Shown here: piece by piece, positions 62,837 through 64,000 of the stretch
Layout: each line of letters opens with the position of its first letter
Position numbering within the stretch: the first letter of the stretch is position 1
From: an uncultured Cohaesibacter sp.
GTDB taxonomy: Bacteria; Pseudomonadota; Alphaproteobacteria; Rhizobiales; Cohaesibacteraceae
Direction: 5' to 3'
Assembly: GCF_963664735.1 (NCBI RefSeq)
Contig: NZ_OY761553.1
Coordinates: forward strand, 759,303 to 823,302
DNA length: 64,000 nt
Made by a program: the position numbers and the translations under genes
The notes under the pieces: model-generated
Databases searched by the model: none
Told to the model about the DNA's origin: nothing
Seen by the model: only the letters and a program-made list of their open reading frames with translations

Positions 62837-64000
62837 TTAATTGAAAGAAATTGAACCGGCTCGGAAGTCGAGCACATATGGAATATGGCCAACTTTTGGC
62901 GCCCAGTTGACGGATTTTTTCATACCCCAGCTTTCGAACGGACGATACAGAAGCAGGAATGGAGGATCCTGTTTGATGCGATCCATCAGATCAGCGTAAG
63001 CTGTCTTACGGTCTGCAATGTCTTTGGAGAAACGGAATTTTTCCCACGATTTGGCAAAAGCTTCGTCAGTGTTGTAACGACCTTCGGATTCAGAAGGACC
63101 GTTAGGAGCCCACATCACACCGAAACAACCGAATGGATCAGCGAAATACATCGGATTCGACCAGTTACGAACCATCAGTTCCGGTTTGCCACCAGTCCAT
63201 TCGTCAGTCGTGTTTACACGGCCATTGATACCAACTTCTGCCCACATTTCAACGATTGCCTGCGCAGCAAGAAAGCCGTTGGTGTAATAAGTGGCTGAGG
63301 TATCGAAAACAATCTCTGTGCCGTCATAGCCAGCCTCTTTGAGAAGCAGCTTGGCTTTTTCAGGATTATATTCAAAGGTTTCCAGCTCTGGCATATAGAG
63401 ATCGCCGAACTCTTTCATGGTATGGCTGTTTGGAACAATCGCCTTGCCTTGCCAGAGAGCTTCATTGAGCATATTTCGGTCCACGGCCATGGACATGGCC
63501 TGACGGATGCGAGGATCCTTAAGAGCCGGATTGTTCATGTTCATGACCATCAGATGGAACAACGGAGTTGCATAACCTTCGGTCTTGAGGTTAGAGTCGG
63601 CTTCGATCATTGGAAGCTGGTCTGGTGCGATATTGTTGATGATGTCCGCTTCGCCGGTTTTTAGGGCTGTCACGCGGGACGCAGTCTCAGGCATCTGTTT
63701 GACGGTCACTTTGTCCAAAGGCGCTTTTTCACCCCAGAAATCGTCAAAGCGTTCCCAAACGAAATAGTTTTCAGGAACGAATTCAGAAACTTTGTACGGA
63801 CCGGTTCCAACTGGCTTGAGCTTGAAGGCTTCATAGTCGTCGTCCTCGGCTTTGTTCGGATCGCCTGCAAGCGCCATGGTGTATTTCTGAGGGATGATCA
63901 TAACCTGCTGCAAGCTGAGCAGTGTCTCCCAAAGAGGTTCTTCGCGTTTCGCGTAAACACGAACGGTGTAATCGTCGACCTTTTCGGCTTTTTCGAAATT
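62837..64000 (-). CDS. ABC transporter substrate-binding protein, family 5 (partial, 5' end outside window)
   Basis: The frame is open through position 64000, so only the C-terminal 387 codons are present. It shows the peptide/opine-binding (SBP_bac_5) pattern: GTGPYKVSEFVPENYFVWERFDD, LPMIEADSNL, DPRIRQAMSMAVDRNMLNEAL, and LLYRPFESWGMKKSVNW near the end. The signal peptide must lie beyond the edge. It is the first of the operon genes visible, followed by the hairpin at 62797, the metallophosphoesterase and the ATPase. Substrate class, peptide, opine or another compound, cannot be told. Confidence 0.9.
   Translation of the reverse strand, partial: NFEKAEKVDDYTVRVYAKREEPLWETLLSLQQVMIIPQKYTMALAGDPNKAEDDDYEAFKLKPVGTGPYKVSEFVPENYFVWERFDDFWGEKAPLDKVTVKQMPETASRVTALKTGEADIINNIAPDQLPMIEADSNLKTEGYATPLFHLMVMNMNNPALKDPRIRQAMSMAVDRNMLNEALWQGKAIVPNSHTMKEFGDLYMPELETFEYNPEKAKLLLKEAGYDGTEIVFDTSATYYTNGFLAAQAIVEMWAEVGINGRVNTTDEWTGGKPELMVRNWSNPMYFADPFGCFGVMWAPNGPSESEGRYNTDEAFAKSWEKFRFSKDIADRKTAYADLMDRIKQDPPFLLLYRPFESWGMKKSVNWAPKVGHIPYVLDFRAGSISFN

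Overview
The window reads as chromosome of an alphaproteobacterium, most likely a marine member of the Hyphomicrobiales (Cohaesibacter-, Labrenzia- or Roseibium-like; an inference from gene content only). Indicators are a phosphatidylcholine synthase, an IalB-family protein, a malyl-CoA-type lyase, a DUF1127 gene followed by a cuckoo/CcsR-like small RNA, a near-match to the alphaproteobacterial LexA box between ssb and uvrA, a coaD-PPIase-PPIase-queA-tgt cluster and the yajC-secD-secF-Mth938-phytoene-synthase-like cluster.

Layout. 1-12.7 kb: a truncated LysR-type gene, pcs, a DUF2182 membrane protein, a UbiH-family hydroxylase, a lipid A acyltransferase-like protein, a CoA-ester lyase, hspQ, an IalB-like periplasmic protein, an orphan peptide-binding protein, an acyl-CoA-synthetase-like protein and a degenerate PleD-like regulator. 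12.7-27.5 kb: DNA repair and envelope housekeeping genes (mfd, sdhE, recG, DUF502, DUF454, a GNAT enzyme, glmS, glmU, a SPOR-like envelope protein, an EamA transporter, ccdA). 27.9-37.1 kb: three tRNA-Lys genes, then tgt, queA, two cyclophilins and coaD on the minus strand, gyrA, and a MarC protein.

37.1-39.2 kb is an AT-rich accessory island. It holds a thymidylate-synthase-fold protein translationally coupled to a multi-pass membrane protein whose frame is interrupted, and one copy of a diverged dispersed repeat. It is the best candidate in the window for an undescribed nucleotide-centred conflict system. 39.2-45.3 kb carries an RND efflux pair, a divergent cation-diffusion facilitator and a secreted glycan-binding-type protein. 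45.4-50.0 kb has ssb and uvrA, divergent around a LexA-box candidate, followed by the DUF1127 gene and a small RNA with three hairpins that each expose a CCUCC loop.

50.1-58.0 kb has a lipoprotein with a possible Cys-His-Asp triad, trmFO, the Sec accessory operon (yajC, secD, secF) with two homologues of mitochondrial complex I assembly factors, and a DUF815 ATPase. 58.0-59.1 kb is a decayed zone with a second copy of the dispersed repeat and an IS3-type remnant. 59.1-64.0 kb is a peptide-type ABC transport operon (binding protein, metallophosphoesterase, double ATPase) with a LysR regulator; no permease genes lie in the window.

Start codons were chosen from Shine-Dalgarno placement and family length, so several differ from the longest possible frame.
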